Below are positions 46,412 to 59,640 of a stretch of 64,000 nt of DNA, piece after piece. The notes beneath the pieces were generated by a model. The model had not been told where the DNA came from. It saw only the letters and a list, made by a program, of their open reading frames with translations, and did no database searches. Every line of letters starts with the position of its first letter. Position 1 is the stretch's first letter. The position numbers and the translations under genes were made by a program. The stretch lies in the NCBI RefSeq assembly GCF_043641665.1, contig NC_092203.1, positions 3,844,001-3,908,000 of the forward strand, given 5' to 3'. Origin of the DNA: Enoplosus armatus (Eukaryota; Chordata; Actinopteri; Centrarchiformes; Enoplosidae).

Positions 46412-46578
46412 TTTCCTCTAGCGCCATCATCAGGTCAAAATTTCAATTTGTCCACTACTTTGGTTTAGCAGCAAATGTTAGCAAGCTAATACGCAAAACT
46501 TAAGATGGCAAACATTATAAACCTGCAAATTATCACCATGTTAGCATTGCCAGTGTGAGCATGCTGGCATTTAGCTGA
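46412..46578 (-). repeat. Dispersed repeat family B, 5' relic, reverse
   Basis: The reverse complement gives 'ctaaatgccagcatgctcac', 'atgctaacatggtgataatt' and '..gacctgatgatggcgcta', the first half of family B in inverted orientation. Confidence 0.65.
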
Positions 46579-49085
46579 CGGTGATGTGGTGACCGGATTG
46601 GAATCCATGGTAACCAACATAAACTCAAGCTTTACAAGCAACTTTCAAGTCTACAGGGGGTGTTTTATACAAGTCAAGCTTGATGTAAAACCTATAAAAA
46701 CTTATAGAGGGCTACACTGTACGCACAGTGAAGACCATTTTTCTTTGAAATAAAACAACAAATGTCGCAGAGTCTGTGTTAGTTTCAGTGGTGGGTGGTT
46801 AGGCAGTGCTCAGTGTGGTTTGAAATACTGTCCCTGAGAAGTGACAGTTCAATATGAGAACGCCTCTCTCATCTACTTTCTGTCTCCATCCTGTTGAAGG
46901 ATTGTCAGGATGAGAGAATGGCAATTTCACAGTTTCGTCCAACTTCGGCTTGAGAGTCAACAACTGAAACTTTGAAGGAAATACACACTTTTACAGTAAT
47001 GAATATTTATGATTAAGGTGATACAAGTTACTCCCAATACCTTTAGTTAAATCTTACATGGACTGTGTAAGGTTATGTTATCCTTTAAAGCTTCCTTGAT
47101 CTCTGTAAATCAAAACGTCAATACTTTCTTCAACCAGTCAGGGAAATGATTTGTGCAAGAAATACACCCTCATTTGCTCTCATTTAGTAGCCCAGCCCTG
47201 TTACATAAACAAGGGAGCAAGGGTGTCCAACATGTTCTCACTAGATACAGTATACTACAAAAAAAAAGCATTAGATTCAAAATGTCAGGCATCTGTGTCA
47301 ATGTCATGGGAAAAGCAGAAGACTGCAGACTGCTGAATCACTGTTCTGACCAAGTCCGGCTTAAAAGGGGTGCAGACAGAGCATATATGTGAATAACAAC
47401 TCCTTTTTTAAGAGGGCAAGTCCCAAGTCAGGCCACTGAGTTGTTTACATGTGGTAAATTTAGCCAAACCTTGTATTCCCAAACCAGAATTAAGATGCTA
47501 GCACTGCCCTGCGGGGTGGCCACTGATGGAACGACTCTGACATTGTGTTTTCCACGTGGACATACTGAGGCTTCCCAGTCCGGAAATTAGCCATCCAACC
47601 TGTCAGCTCTCCATCGAGATTACACCTGAGGACAGCAGATAAGAGCCGGGGCAAGACAAGAGCTGCCTGTGAACTGGTGTTATATTCACTCAGTTCATTT
47701 GGATAAACCAATGTTTCAGACGTACAAATTACAAAACCTCCACATTTTGCAGTCACATTTAGCCCTGATATCAAAGGATGGTTTGTGTGCTGGTTCTAGG
47801 TCACTGGGTCACCGTGCAGTGCTAATTAGCCTTAGCAAGTGGAGCGGGGAGAACACTGAGTACCTAAACTGCTCCCACGGTGCTCACAGTGCTACCTGAG
47901 GACCACCGGGAGTGCTGAAAGATTAACTTATCTCATGCTAATGTGGAACCAGTAGCTGTAAAAACTCCACATCTTGATGAACTGTCAATTATCACTAACT
48001 TTGCCAATTTGAGACTTTGCCAGCAACCCCTGAATGATTGACTGCCTGTGATTGGATTAAATGCAGTCGAGTTCATTTGAGGTGAGGCAGTCATCTTAAT
48101 GATCTAACTTTCTTTCCTTTGTTACTTCCTTCTTGTCATTCCATCCTTACATCCTCCTCTCCCCCTTCCCTTCCCTTTCTTCCTTCCTTCCTGATAGGGG
48201 TTTCTGATAGCTTTTAAAGCATCGCAGCCTTGCATGTTTCTATTACATTCTGTGTTATTCAAGAGTAGTTTTCTGTATTTGCATTTTATCTGCGGATCTT
48301 TAGATGGTTAGAGGGGAGACTAGTTTTGTTGCCCATGCAGAGTGACAAATAACAAAAGGGACATGAGTTCAGACAGGTCACAGCAGACCTGTGAAAGACA
48401 CACTGCTAACAGTGACACGCCAACCAGGAGCGTGCCTCCACGCTAATCTAAAAAATGACATGGTATTTCATATAATCAATCGATTAAGAAATAAAAGGAT
48501 GACCATAAGTGATGAAAATTTGACCAATAAAAACAACAATTATTGAATGAAACCATAACAAGAATAAGTCTGTAGCCACTCTAGCCGCTCTGTGAGGCTG
48601 TACTTTGGTTTCACTTGTTAATCTTGTTCCCATCATTGGCAGTAATGCTGTTTTTCCAATATACAGCAGCGTAAGAAAGACTCAAGTTTCCTGAGAAAAA
48701 ATACAACTTTAACATTTACTCACTAGTTCAGTTTTTGGCAAAATATGAACGCAATCAGTCAAATGATTCAGGTTGCTTACAAATGTGCTTAATAGAGGAT
48801 GAGGTGCTTCTGTCTGCTATCTATGTGACAGTTTTCAGGCCTGTAGGTGACCTTGCCACGCCTTAGCTTTCTGCTGAATTGACGCCACTAATTAAAACTG
48901 AAAAAACAAACAGAAACCCCCCAAAAAACGTTTTGTCGTTGATTAGTTATTAATGCTAATCCCAAGGCCACATGGAATAACCGATAAGGAATATCTCGCA
49001 CTCCGCAGCCCTCATCAGAGGAACAGATGCCTTTCATCTTTGACCAGCAAGGTGAGGGGAGCGAGAGGCCACTGCATGACAAACA
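46579..49085. other. Gene-free DNA
   Basis: It contains a pyrimidine (CTTC)n stretch at about 48172-48193 and an A-run at about 47260-47268. Frames at 47490-47774 (-) and 47669-47899 (+) have no domain. No repeat copy was recognised. Confidence 0.45.
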
Positions 49086-49089
49086 GTTC

Positions 49090-49770
49090 TGCAACTAAAG
49101 CAGGGACAAGAAGCGTGTGAACAGATACAAGTCACACACACACACACACACAAACATGCATGCATGAGGCGGACGCTCACATGCAAGCCCACGCATGCAG
49201 ACTTTCATGCACACGTGCAGCTACACATGCACTGAGGCGTCCCTGCACTCCAGTCGCCCTTTACCACAACCCCACTGGCAGCGGTGGTCTTCCAGGCTAA
49301 GCCCGGTGAATCTCCTTTTAATGAAGTCCAGAGGTAAAAAGTGCACACTCTCCCTCGCTGACAAGCCGGCGCTCGTCCTCCTTTCATCATTACAGTAATG
49401 GCTCTGGTCCCCCGCTGAGGAGTTTACCTTTAATCCATGTCGATGACGCATGCTGAAGAATTTAGATTGAGTGGTTTGTCTGTCACTTTTCTCCCATAAC
49501 ACCACCACCCACCCTCCGTCTCATTCTCTCCGCTGTTTCAGAGGGACTGGGATGTTTCAAGGGCTAAGCAGAGCATCACTACATAATATTAAACTCATAT
49601 TTAAACAGTCTAATCCTTCTTGTACGGTTAACATTGAGCTATGCATGTTCTAAACTCCGGTATTAAGACCTCCTGGTGTCACGATAATTGATTGTATTCT
49701 TGGAACGCATCCATTATGGTGTTGTGCTGTTGGCTGTTTGCTACGGTGGCCCTAGCAGCTCAATGCACTC
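49090..49770. promoter_or_regulatory. Candidate conserved non-coding block
   Basis: A (CA)n tract at about 49134-49153 is followed by GC-balanced unique sequence. This contains 'ttccaggctaagcccggtga' (49290-49309), 'gacaagccggcgctcgtcc' (49361-49379), 'cattacagtaatgg' (49388-49401) and 'ctttaatccatgtcgatgacgc' near 49429-49450. Frames run open on both strands, as expected for such elements. Confidence 0.33.
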
Positions 49771-52500
49771 CAACTTAAGAAAAGCAAATGAAGAAATGCA
49801 CTGAATATGGAGTTTTATTCACCCAATGAGGCACCCTCGCTCCCTCCAGCATCAATTTAAGGAGACGACAGTGACTCATGACGCACATCTCAAATGTCAC
49901 ATGTGTAAAAGTCAACTATGAGTTTTAAACAAAAGCACCTGGCACCTGATAACTGCTTCTCCAGTACTGATAATAGATCTATTGCAGCATCAAGGTGTCA
50001 CAGACTGTGACTGATTAATTAAACAGTTGAACAGATTCACTAAAATATCTTGATTGCTGAAACAGAACAGATGTGAAGAAGCCATATAACGAAAGTCGAA
50101 ATAAAAATCTATGGCCTTATTAGTTTGTGAGAGAACACAGGTACAATCTGACGTCTTTTCTCACCTTTGGAGCTGTTGTGGAGTGTCTAACCTAAAGTAT
50201 TACAATCATGCAATATTGATATCACAGCAAAGGTGTTTTTACAGTAATCAATTAACAGATTCCATTCCGAGGGGGTGTTGCCATCTGTTAATAAATCCTC
50301 CACAACAGGTGCAACGGGTGTATTTGGTTGTGTTTTCTATACTTAAGCACAGTTTGTTGGGCTGCATATGCAATGAATTGTTGAAGGTGTTTTTACATTC
50401 ACTGATGGGGGTTTTTCTATTTGCTTATATTTTCTTTAGTTCCAATGCGTTGAGCTCTCTGGGCCACCATAGTTTGCATATGCAGAAAAATGCAGGATGC
50501 AATGAATACAGCATTGACGGGCAGGAATGCATTGGCCCATTCTCTTTAAAATATCCAGTATAACAATAGGTGATGACAATATATATGTTTAATATAAATA
50601 TGTTTCATGCTGAAAAGTCTTTTCATAAAAACTTCAATTAGTGGTATATAAAGACTCAACTCTGGACGAAATTGTCTTTATGAGAAAAACTGAACAGAAA
50701 GAAACAAAGAAGAAAAATGAGCCGTATTGAAAACAAGTGGAATGACTGTTTCATAAAGCCAAGCTGACCGAGAGCACATCATTTGAAAAGTTTCACTTAA
50801 AGTGAAATCCAGTATTGGCACCGTTTGGGAAAAGGTGACACCCACGTAAACCGAATGAGTGACAGAATTAATTAAATTCAAAGTACACCCACACAACATG
50901 TGTGCTCTGCAGTTTTATACGGTGACATTTCGACTAAGTTGATCCTCATTTAATGTGGTTGACACAGTACCCACCGCATGCTGTGTCATAATAATCCGGG
51001 ACATGTTGGCATGAATAAATGCTCTGCTGTTCTCTATCAGCATTTCACTTAACAGAATAGTGGTTTATTGTAAAGCCAGTTCATAGAGGTTTTAGAATAT
51101 TAGAAATACAATTTCTCTGAAAATTATGTCAATTATTAAAGTTGTTCAGGTGCGTTTCAAAATTTGTTGGTTTTTACATGCAGTTCAGGGCTTCTACAAA
51201 GCTGCCTGTGGATATATCAAAATTAAACAAAGATTCTAAGTGCTGGTTTAAAATGTACCAAATGACGGTCAATGATTATGTGAAAATGAGACATCAAGTA
51301 ACAAAAACACTTAATCCACCTATTATAAACTCGACGCCAGACTAAAAAAAGTGCCGCCCCCCTTAACAAAAGAAGGCACATTTAAACCTACACGATTTAA
51401 ACCCAATGCATTCTGTACATTTGTCTGAAATAAAAAAAGAAAAGAAAGCATGACTGACAAGACAAAGAAAACTGCACCACCTACGGAGACTGAACCTTCA
51501 TGAAGATCAAATATGAGAGATGTACAAATAAGATCAGCATGATGACGAGGGGCTCTGGTAAGTGCTCGCGCTGTGCGATGCTTTGTACTTGATGCACACA
51601 ATGCGGCAGCGGTGAAATAAATGCTATTTTCACACTCACCTCAGAACGCCTCAAGAGGTGACATGTAAACAAGGCAGAGCAGCTCCCAGAGAGGTAGACC
51701 GTGGTTTGCTCTAAATTGAAGGGTTTTAACAGCTAAGGGATTCAGTAAAAAGCCTATATGGTTTGTTCATGCTTGTTGCAAAGAAAAACAAAAATGAACC
51801 CTGAAGAGTCCCTTCTTCCCCCTTTTACAGTTTATACCTCAACTTGCCACTGCTCAGCTGCTCCGCATGGCATCAAAATATGCAGATCTGTCATGACGCC
51901 ATCCATTAAGGTCAGTCTGGTCAAACATTCATCCTTGACCCTGTAGCCAAATACTGATTCGCTCTGGTTGGGAGGTTGTATTATTTTCAATGGCTTGAAA
52001 GTCATGGTGATACGTTTCTGTGAAGCCTCTAATAAAGGTCCTCTTTGTTACTAGGAACTCCTTTTGTGTTACAAAGCACTACAAGCGAGCAGACAGTATC
52101 TGCTATCTTGTGTTGAGAATGTAGATTTTGGTGAATTTATTGATGTTTTAGTCCATTCGGTCGGTGCCATTGGCAGGCAATAAAAAGCTGGCAGTTTCCA
52201 ACGGACGCTGCAGCTGAGAGGGCTACATGCTGGCATGTGCTTCACAGTAATTTGTGACCAGGATCGTGTTTGCTCTGCACCTAACCACTGCCTCAGGCAT
52301 CCCGCACTGTGCATCTAGGCATCAATCGGTCATTTTAAAAAGGGACCCTCCAACGATTTTACACATGAAGTTCTGTTTACTGATGATGATTATCTCAGCT
52401 TGGGTTTGGGACTTAAAATTCTTAACACAGGTTGTGAGGTGTGGGGTTTAAAAGAATTTGGCATTGAGAAGTCCTGTGACCATAATGAATTATAATAAAT
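49771..52500. other. Gene-free DNA
   Basis: The 150-codon plus frame at 50111-50563 is Cys/Leu/Phe-rich with no domain or splice support. The minus frames at 51323-51672 also lack domains. No repeat was recognised. Confidence 0.45.
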
Positions 52501-53335
52501 TACTCAGATGACATCATTCAGAAGCTGCAGCACACGTTTTTCTAGAGGTAACTCAAAATGTTTTGGCCATGTGTAAGGATGACGTTCTGAAATGTGGCCC
52601 TCCTTCTTTGCTATTCTTTTCCATGAGAAGCAAACAGAGGGATTTATATACAGTTGATTAAGTGCGTGTCTACATACACATAGGCACAGCTTTGTCAACC
52701 TTGGCGCATACACGGTTTTAGATCTGAGCCCACAAAGTTCACGCATCTGGCCCCTGATATGGTAAACCACATCATGGGTAGACCAACATGAAAAAAACAA
52801 AGTCTGACGCCTTTTGTAAGTTTGACTATAACAGATTGTGTGTCCTTGTTCACTAAGTTTGCTGGGTTTTACAATACATAAATCCTGCCGTTAGCGCCCA
52901 TTTGCCTTGACATTCTGTCAAAGCAAATGGGTCTCATTCCAAATGGCCAAACAGATAAAAACTAGAGGAGTGCACTTTGTTTATTTGGGAGTACTCTGTT
53001 TGTTCGCCTCTGTTTACTTGAACTAAAACCATGTTTTATTTGCGGATGTTTGATTTAATTTGAGTCTGCTGGGCAATTTCAGGCCAATCGAAAAGCTGCA
53101 TACAGGCCAAACACAATCAAACATCCTCTCTGACCTCTTCCATGTTTTTCTCAGCCCAAACCTTTTTTTTCGCATTTAAAATAAAACACCCAGAGCCCCA
53201 GACCACTTTGTATTGATGCATAGCAATAGATTCACTTCTAATTCTGCTTTTCCAATTTATTTTTCCCCTTCATTGCGCCTCCCCAGTGATATCATGCTAT
53301 GCAGAGTGAAAATCCTCAGCTGACTCTAAGCATTG
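52501..53335. other. Gene-free DNA
   Basis: A T-run lies at about 53163-53170. The 98-codon minus frame 52504-52800 has no domain. Confidence 0.45.
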
Positions 53336-53339
53336 TTAA

Positions 53340-53690
53340 CCTATTCATCAAACAATGTGTTCAATACATATTTATGGTTCAAATGGCATTGGTCAAAACA
53401 TTTCGCTCAATAAAACATTTGGGCGATCATTGAACCAGTCTACAAAGAGCCAATTCATCTCCCAGGCTGCTTCCACTACTTGTGCACGCACTTGGAGCCA
53501 CATTATTCAGAGCATCCGCCATATTCAGCCGCTATTAGACAAGCCAGTATTAGTAAAAGGCACAGCAGGCCACTCACCATGCTGAGAGCTGGAGCTGAAT
53601 TCATAAAAGGGAATTCCTTTATTGTCAAAGTGAAAAGAACAATGCCCGTGCTAACAGAGGAATCATGCTTTGAAGATTAGAGTTTTAGTT
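53340..53690. promoter_or_regulatory. Candidate conserved non-coding block
   Basis: Unique sequence with 'gggcgatcattgaacc' (53421-53436), 'gcatccgccatattcagccg' (53512-53531) and 'ggaattcctttattgtcaaag' near 53611-53631. Two short overlapping plus frames have no domain. Confidence 0.28.
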
Positions 53691-53699
53691 ATACAAACA

Positions 53700-54365
53700 T
53701 TTCATGGATGCAGAGCAATTAATTGTTCAGTTTTGTTGAGACTTGCAGAGGTGGTGATTCAACTCAGTGGCCACTTTTCCAGTTGAGTTCTTAATGGTGG
53801 AAAAATGACTTTAATAATGAGACATTTCCCCTTTCCCACTAATCAATATCTTTATATTAACAATAACTCAAATGACTTCAGTGTCGCTCAAACTGACCAC
53901 CGAGAATCATCACCCGACCCTGTCGTTCCCCTCAGCTCTACAGAGCATTTTAGTCTCTTTTAGCACATCGGTCTGGTTTTGCTCTCATAAGCAATATGAC
54001 TTTGATACAGTGCAGGGTCGCAAACACCTGGCCTACAAAATGTCGTACAATTGTGAAAAATGCCCATCACACCCTTGGTGATTGTATGAAATTGCAAACA
54101 GAGATATTCTGGTTACTGTCACATAAGACAAAGAAAAGCAGCAAATCCTTACAATTGAGAAGCTGGGGCTTGGGAAGCTTTGGCATTTTTGACATCATCG
54201 ATAATCACAAATAAAGATACAAAAAAAATAATAATAATGTCAATCCACCAATGAATCAACTAATTGTTCCAACAAGTAACACTTTTGAGTACGCTTTCAA
54301 AGTGATATTAGGCAACTTAGAGAAAAAGAGCTGCAAGAAGAACATAAAAAAACGCCTTTTTTCCC
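53700..54365. other. Gene-free DNA with family A relic
   Basis: 53895-53965, 'gaatcatcacccgaccctg..' then 'cccctcagctctacagagca', resembles the reverse strand of the repeat family A end. The rest is featureless. Confidence 0.4.
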
Positions 54366-54371
54366 CACAGT

Positions 54372-54406
54372 AATTCATTAATTTATAACCATGGAATTAA
54401 TGAATT
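54372..54406. repeat. 12-bp perfect inverted repeat of homeodomain-like sites
   Basis: AATTCATTAATT (54372-54383) and AATTAATGAATT (54395-54406) flank an 11-base spacer. The left arm with its preceding T reads TAATTCATTA, a paired-class P2-type homeodomain site (TAAT-NN-ATTA). Confidence 0.65.
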
Positions 54407-55980
54407 TATGGTCAGCCAGCAGGCCAGTTAACCAGATTATAGAGTTTGAACATGGAGGCTTGGCTGGGGTAACAGGGTAACCAAGAAAACCAGACTGCAT
54501 CCTTTTTTAACCTAGCTTTTTGCTTCAAACTAATATCTGTCTAACTAAAACTCCAACCAGCTGAGATTTCGCATTAACAAGCAATCGAGCAATCCGTCTT
54601 CAAATTATTTCACCAGACAGTCCCTTTTGAAATCCCGCTATCATGGCACACTAAGGCCTGGAACTAGTAATTAGTGTCTCTCCTCTCCGCAGCAGATTGT
54701 TGGTGATATTTTGCTCCGATAAAAAACCCTTTCAGAACTTTGCATGAGTCCAAAAGCTGTCATCACTTAACACGAGCTGCCCCCCCCCCAAACAACACAG
54801 CTACCTGTAAGCCACCTCCTGACAAACCAGCATGTGTGCCGTGGTAAAGTCACCTGCCCTCCCATTAGCACTACATAAAAGATCATTTCACAGGTTAGCT
54901 TTTTTACCTGATACTATAAATCACTTTTGTACACCGGGAACATAATTTATTGATAACGCATAAGTAAATCCTGATATATCATCTCTATAAACGTGCATTT
55001 TGGGAATTACTATGCTTACAGCTTGGCAAAGGGTAAATATGCAATTATGTGATCATTGCCCATGTCTTACCAACTTGACTTATTTGCAGTTTTTCCACAT
55101 CACCCAGTGTTTTGACAATGAAATATTAACCATCTTAGCCCAACAGCATATCTTTACCATCATAAATTGCCATAACAAGCTCTAATTACCCTGCCATTCC
55201 GAACCATCCATCTATGCTAACGCTAATCTTTTCAACTGACGTGACGTCTTTAGCACAACACACTCCGTTGCTCAGGAGTCCTCCCATGACCTCAATTGTG
55301 ATTGAATGGCACCACTATACAATCGCATACTGTACATCCACACACACCCACACACAAGCACTTATTGTATTTGACCCCCGGAGAATTAATAGTGTCTTTA
55401 CTTCAAATCTGTCTTTTGTAGAGCTCACCATTCGCTGCTAATAGTGGTGTTCTTTCATAGATGGTGACAACTTGGCAGCATCAGACATAATAAGGATGGT
55501 TATCGCAGGCTATTTACCATGGAGATAGCCTTGGAGCAAGATACAGCATGAACCTGATGCTATCACGGAGACTTAAAACACAGTACTGGACAATAGAAAA
55601 TATTAGAGTCAGGGGTTTTATAGAGGAAAGAATTCTCTGTACTTGCCAGATATATTACTTGATTCATGGATTTCACAGTAGAATGCACTGCATTGAAAAA
55701 GTAAAAGGACCGAAACAATCTCGACAGTAATATGGCTGATTACATATAAAATCAATATCTATCCAAGCATGTGGACTCAAATGCATTAAAAGGTGCATTA
55801 ATGCATTAAGAATGGAAACAAAAACAGCATGAAACTGAAGCTGCCATTATTTCTGAGATGTTTAATGTGCTTCACCTCACTGTTGAGGTGCATCAGCATG
55901 TGACAAGTAGGGTTTTTTTTAAGCCTCGTATTGGTATCAAAACCAATACCATTTTTTTTTACTAAATTTTCTGTAGCTTT
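54407..55980. other. Gene-free DNA
   Basis: It contains a C-run at about 54780-54789 and a T-run at about 55953-55961. An 8-bp hairpin GTATTGGT/ACCAATAC lies at about 55929-55950. No gene. Confidence 0.5.
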
Positions 55981-55982
55981 AA

Positions 55983-56253
55983 AGTGAGCCCATGTAACTT
56001 TTACTGAACAGCAACAACTTGAATCACAAGTTACAATGACAGGATAATGCTAAAATGTAGCCTTATAGTAGAGAAGTGTCATTCAGCTAGTGACTCAATA
56101 AACAGCAAACATTAGCCATCATAAGCAACTAGTCATACCAGACCAAGTAAGGTTGTAGCTGCAAACCCCCTGAGTGCATGGGTGTGTTATGAATTCAACT
56201 TTTCATTTGAGCATGGAGTATGTGTCATTTCTTCTTTCAAAAGTCTCACTTCA
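55983..56253. mobile_element. MITE family D, second copy
   Basis: It begins with the family end ATGTAACTTTT at 55992. It contains 'cataagcaactagtcatacc' (56120-56139), which matches the reverse complement of 44413-44440. Its far end 'tttcaaaagtctcactt' (56236-56252) lacks about nine bases of the terminal repeat, so the copy is damaged. Confidence 0.7.
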
Positions 56254-56625
56254 AGGCAGGATGAGGCATGTTTCATTATCGTATTAGAGACAGTTACCTC
56301 TGAAGCAGTGAAGAAATACATCCCCGCGTCATGCTGCAATTGCTTTCAGTAGACAGTGATGTATTCACAAGCTGTGGTCACGGAAGAACATTCATAATAT
56401 CTGTGGCAAACGACATTGACCAGCCCGTATCGGATTTTTAATAATAAAACGCCAAATTAGCCTGATGTCTTAGCTGACGGAACGGTACATGCGGTACGTC
56501 CAGCCCAGCACAGTATGTGTCAGTGAATGTGTGTCAGAGAGCCGAACTGTCTGCAGATGATATCCGCTGCTCGGTTGTTCTAATTTCAAGGTTCTGGAGG
56601 TGCTAGAGATGCTTGGCTAGTGGAC
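56254..56625. promoter_or_regulatory. Candidate conserved non-coding block
   Basis: Unique sequence with CpGs retained: 'catccccgcgtcatgctgca' (56319-56338), 'cgtatcggatttttaataat' (56426-56445) and 'gctgacggaacggtacatgc' (56473-56492). Confidence 0.3.
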
Positions 56626-56995
56626 GGTGATATTGCTCCAGTGTTGGCAGGGATGTAACTCCCCCCCCCCTCCCAAAACCACCACCACCCAGATGAGATG
56701 TCACCGGATTTATGGTTATGGATTACTTGCAGATTGTGTCACAGTGGCTACAGATGTTGAGTGTCACTGTGGGAGAAGGAAAGGGGGAGCGAGCAGAGAA
56801 AGAGAGGCAACTGTTACCCAGGGTATACTTGAAGAGATTCACTCCATTTGCACATACTTGTCAGGCTGAATCCCACAGAGCAGGATGCTCATTTTCACTT
56901 CATAGCTAACTAACAGGGCATGCAATATAGCTAGATGTGTCTGCTCTCAGAGCACTCCTCTCCTTTTTAAAAGGGCCATTTCACCCACAATCTGC
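56626..56995. other. Gene-free DNA with C10 run
   Basis: A C10 homopolymer lies at 56661-56670. Two short overlapping plus frames are featureless. Confidence 0.5.
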
Positions 56996-56999
56996 AATA

Positions 57000-57600
57000 C
57001 TCCTGTTTTCTTCATACCTCGGATGTGATTCATTATTTTCTATATTTATGGCAATCATCTTTGTTTCAATATTTGATTGCGGTGCTTTGTTTGGATTTGA
57101 ATTCTCATAAAGCTGGATTCACTCCTCTGACTACAATATTAAACCTAATTATGTGGAAGCAATATTCGTATTCCAACAACATGCCTGACTGAGGCTTGGG
57201 GCCTTCCTTATTCTTCATCTGCCTCATTTCATAAAGCTTTAATTAACACAACAAAGGTTCATTGTCCTCCAGATGCCATCACTCAGCGGGCAACTTCAGA
57301 TGTGAAAACTGTCGGGAAGTTGGAATCCAAAAGTTTTAAACTGCTGTGTACGGCTGCGTAGTATTTTGAAAACGGACGCACATAATGTGTCACCCATGTT
57401 TGTGATGAATCACCCTTGTAATGAACAAAAGGGTGCACTTTAAAAGCAATAACAAGCTGTCTCATTTTCTTGAGTGCCGACTGACTGACAGTAAGAAGCA
57501 GATTGCTGAGGGATCCAAAAAGACAAAATGAAAATGGATCCGTAATTGGTGAGGTTTTATTGTTTATGTGGGGTATTAGATACAAAAGTAATTATTGATT
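57000..57600. promoter_or_regulatory. Candidate conserved non-coding block (weak)
   Basis: A repeat-free, AT-balanced stretch with 'gaagcaatattcgtattcca' (57157-57176) and 'gtgtacggctgcgtagtatt' (57345-57364). The 100-codon minus frame has no domain. The call is texture-based only. Confidence 0.2.
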
Positions 57601-57668
57601 CATGATGGAAGAAATCTGGCAAGTACCTATCTGAAGACGAGACTGAAAACGTATTGAATGTGCACCCA

Positions 57669-57669
<1 letters not shown>

Positions 57670-57706
<37 letters not shown>
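57670..57706. repeat. (CA)n microsatellite
   Basis: An uninterrupted CA run of about 37 bp. The Cys-Val run in the 114-codon minus frame is its translation. Confidence 0.96.
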
Positions 57707-57707
<1 letters not shown>

Positions 57708-59165
57708 TTCGCCCCCTCCTCAGCATCTAAAGCCAGCGCAGGCCAAAGGGTCAATCTCATATTCCTGTCACTGAGGTTAAAAAGAGGCAACCCACAGAAC
57801 AGCTGGTCAGGCTGAGTAGAAATTGACACACCAGATGAACTAACATTTAGCTTTTGGAATGGTAAGCCTGGCCTGGCATTTAGTGACATTTGCCTCACCA
57901 CAGAGATGCATCTGGAGGGTCGGGAGAAGGGGGAAAAAAAAACGAGGGTGGAGGGGGTATAATTGTGGACTGACCATTCATGTTGGACCTATTAGCTAGC
58001 TTATTTCTAGACAGCAGACTGGACAGTGAGTAATGTTAAATGAAGTTGTGACACGTCACTTATTTCTAAATTTCTCTTTCACACAGGCTGCCCCCCCCCT
58101 TTAATAGATCTCTAATGGCACTTCAGTTTGGAATTTAAATGTGCAGTGTGTGCTTTACCAAACATGATCATATTCGACGGGGATGAAATGAGGGATGAAA
58201 TGATCAAATGGCAGTGACATCGCCTGACAACACTTTGTTTGAGATGTGTGCCTTTGTCATTAAAGCTGCACTAATCATTATTTTTCATATTAACAATGGA
58301 TGGAATGACTATGTGTAATGTGGAGAGATGAGAGATGTAGAGATCATCCCAATCTGCAGCCCCCCCTTAGCTTTATGGAGCATTTTAGCATTTTAGCAGC
58401 GCAAAAAAAGCGCTGATATGGTGAAAAACACCTTGTTCCAATACCTCGACCAAAGACACTGAGGTGAGTGGTGTCTAGCTTCCTGGCTTTCCACACTAGA
58501 CTAGAGAGAAGTCTAGACTGGGAACAGCAGAGCAGTCAATCATTATTGTTTTACCACCTCACATTATATGTCTGTCTGAGAAGGCAAAGCATAAGTGATG
58601 GAGAGGATCTGCACTTTATTTCCCACTCAGCAAGCCCAGATGAGAAAAATAAAGAAGGGACAGACTATGATCACAGAACCCATGTTACAATAGCATGAAT
58701 TATCTCCTTCATTAGATGCCTTTATTTTACAAATCACGTGCTATGTACCATCATGAGAAGTGTCCGCCAATCAAGTCACTTGACTGTTCAACTAATAATG
58801 GAGAGCTGATTGGTTGAACGCATACAAACAAATATTCACTGTGCCTATGAAGGGATCTATACCTACGAACACTGAGCTCATATTACAACTGCGTTTCAGT
58901 TGTAACTTTACTGTAGACGCTCCTGCTGCATGAAAGCCTGGCATCAAAGCTACATTTTGATGAGCTGACTTCTTGAAGACTCAAGGTTTTTCTGAGAGCA
59001 AGGTGGACCCTCTTTTGCGATTGATTCTTTTCCCCTCTCAGCACATCAAAATTAGAGTGTAAACTTTGGAATTGATGCATCTTGCTGGAAGAAACATGAA
59101 AGGGGCCTTAAGTTGTGAAAATGACTAGATGGAACTAATCTGAGAAAGCTGGCCATTTCAATGTC
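57707..59165. other. Gene-free DNA with family A relic
   Basis: It contains a C-run at about 58091-58098. 58335-58420 ('gatcatcccaatctgcagcc', 'ttagctttatggagcatttt') resembles the reverse end of repeat family A. Nothing else is recognised. Confidence 0.45.
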
Positions 59166-59169
59166 TAGA

Positions 59170-59640
59170 TGTGGAAAAATCTTCACTAGATTATGATCCG
59201 GGCTTGTGTTCACTCGTGTTTTCAGCTTCTCATGCCTGAAATCAATATTCCCCTGTCTAGCTTTCAGTTGGGGGAGATGATCCAGGTTGCACTTTCATCT
59301 TTCTCTCATCTGACCTTTCGAGCAGCAGACATCATGCGTGAAAAAAAATCCCGCAAATCGATGAGGACAGTACTTTTTATTAACCCTTTGATCAGATCCT
59401 ATTTTTCTCCCATTACCTTAGCCCTCTTTGATACTCCCAGTTTTCGTTTTATCTCGCCGAGGCCTGTCATACACGCTTGAGGCTTTGTGTGCGCCGCAAA
59501 CCAAGGCCTGTCTCAGAAAAGCTGCGATCTCAGAGCAAACTAGAGGCATTACTCTACATTTTGCAAATGGTTGAATCTTAACAGGCCTGACGTGTCCTTA
59601 GTCTTTGCCATCAACTTGATGAAAAAAGATTTGAGTCATT
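59170..59640. promoter_or_regulatory. Candidate conserved non-coding block
   Basis: Unique sequence with 'aaaaaatcccgcaaatcgat' (59343-59362), 'gttttatctcgccgaggcct' (59445-59464) and 'gtgtgcgccgcaaacc' (59487-59502), CpG-retaining and repeat-free. The 95-codon plus frame has no domain. Confidence 0.35.

Noticed and set aside
50111..50563. 150-codon plus-strand open frame
   Set aside because: Its composition is Cys/Leu/Phe-rich without a clear membrane-protein layout or domain. The DNA is ordinary AT-rich sequence with no promoter or splice context.
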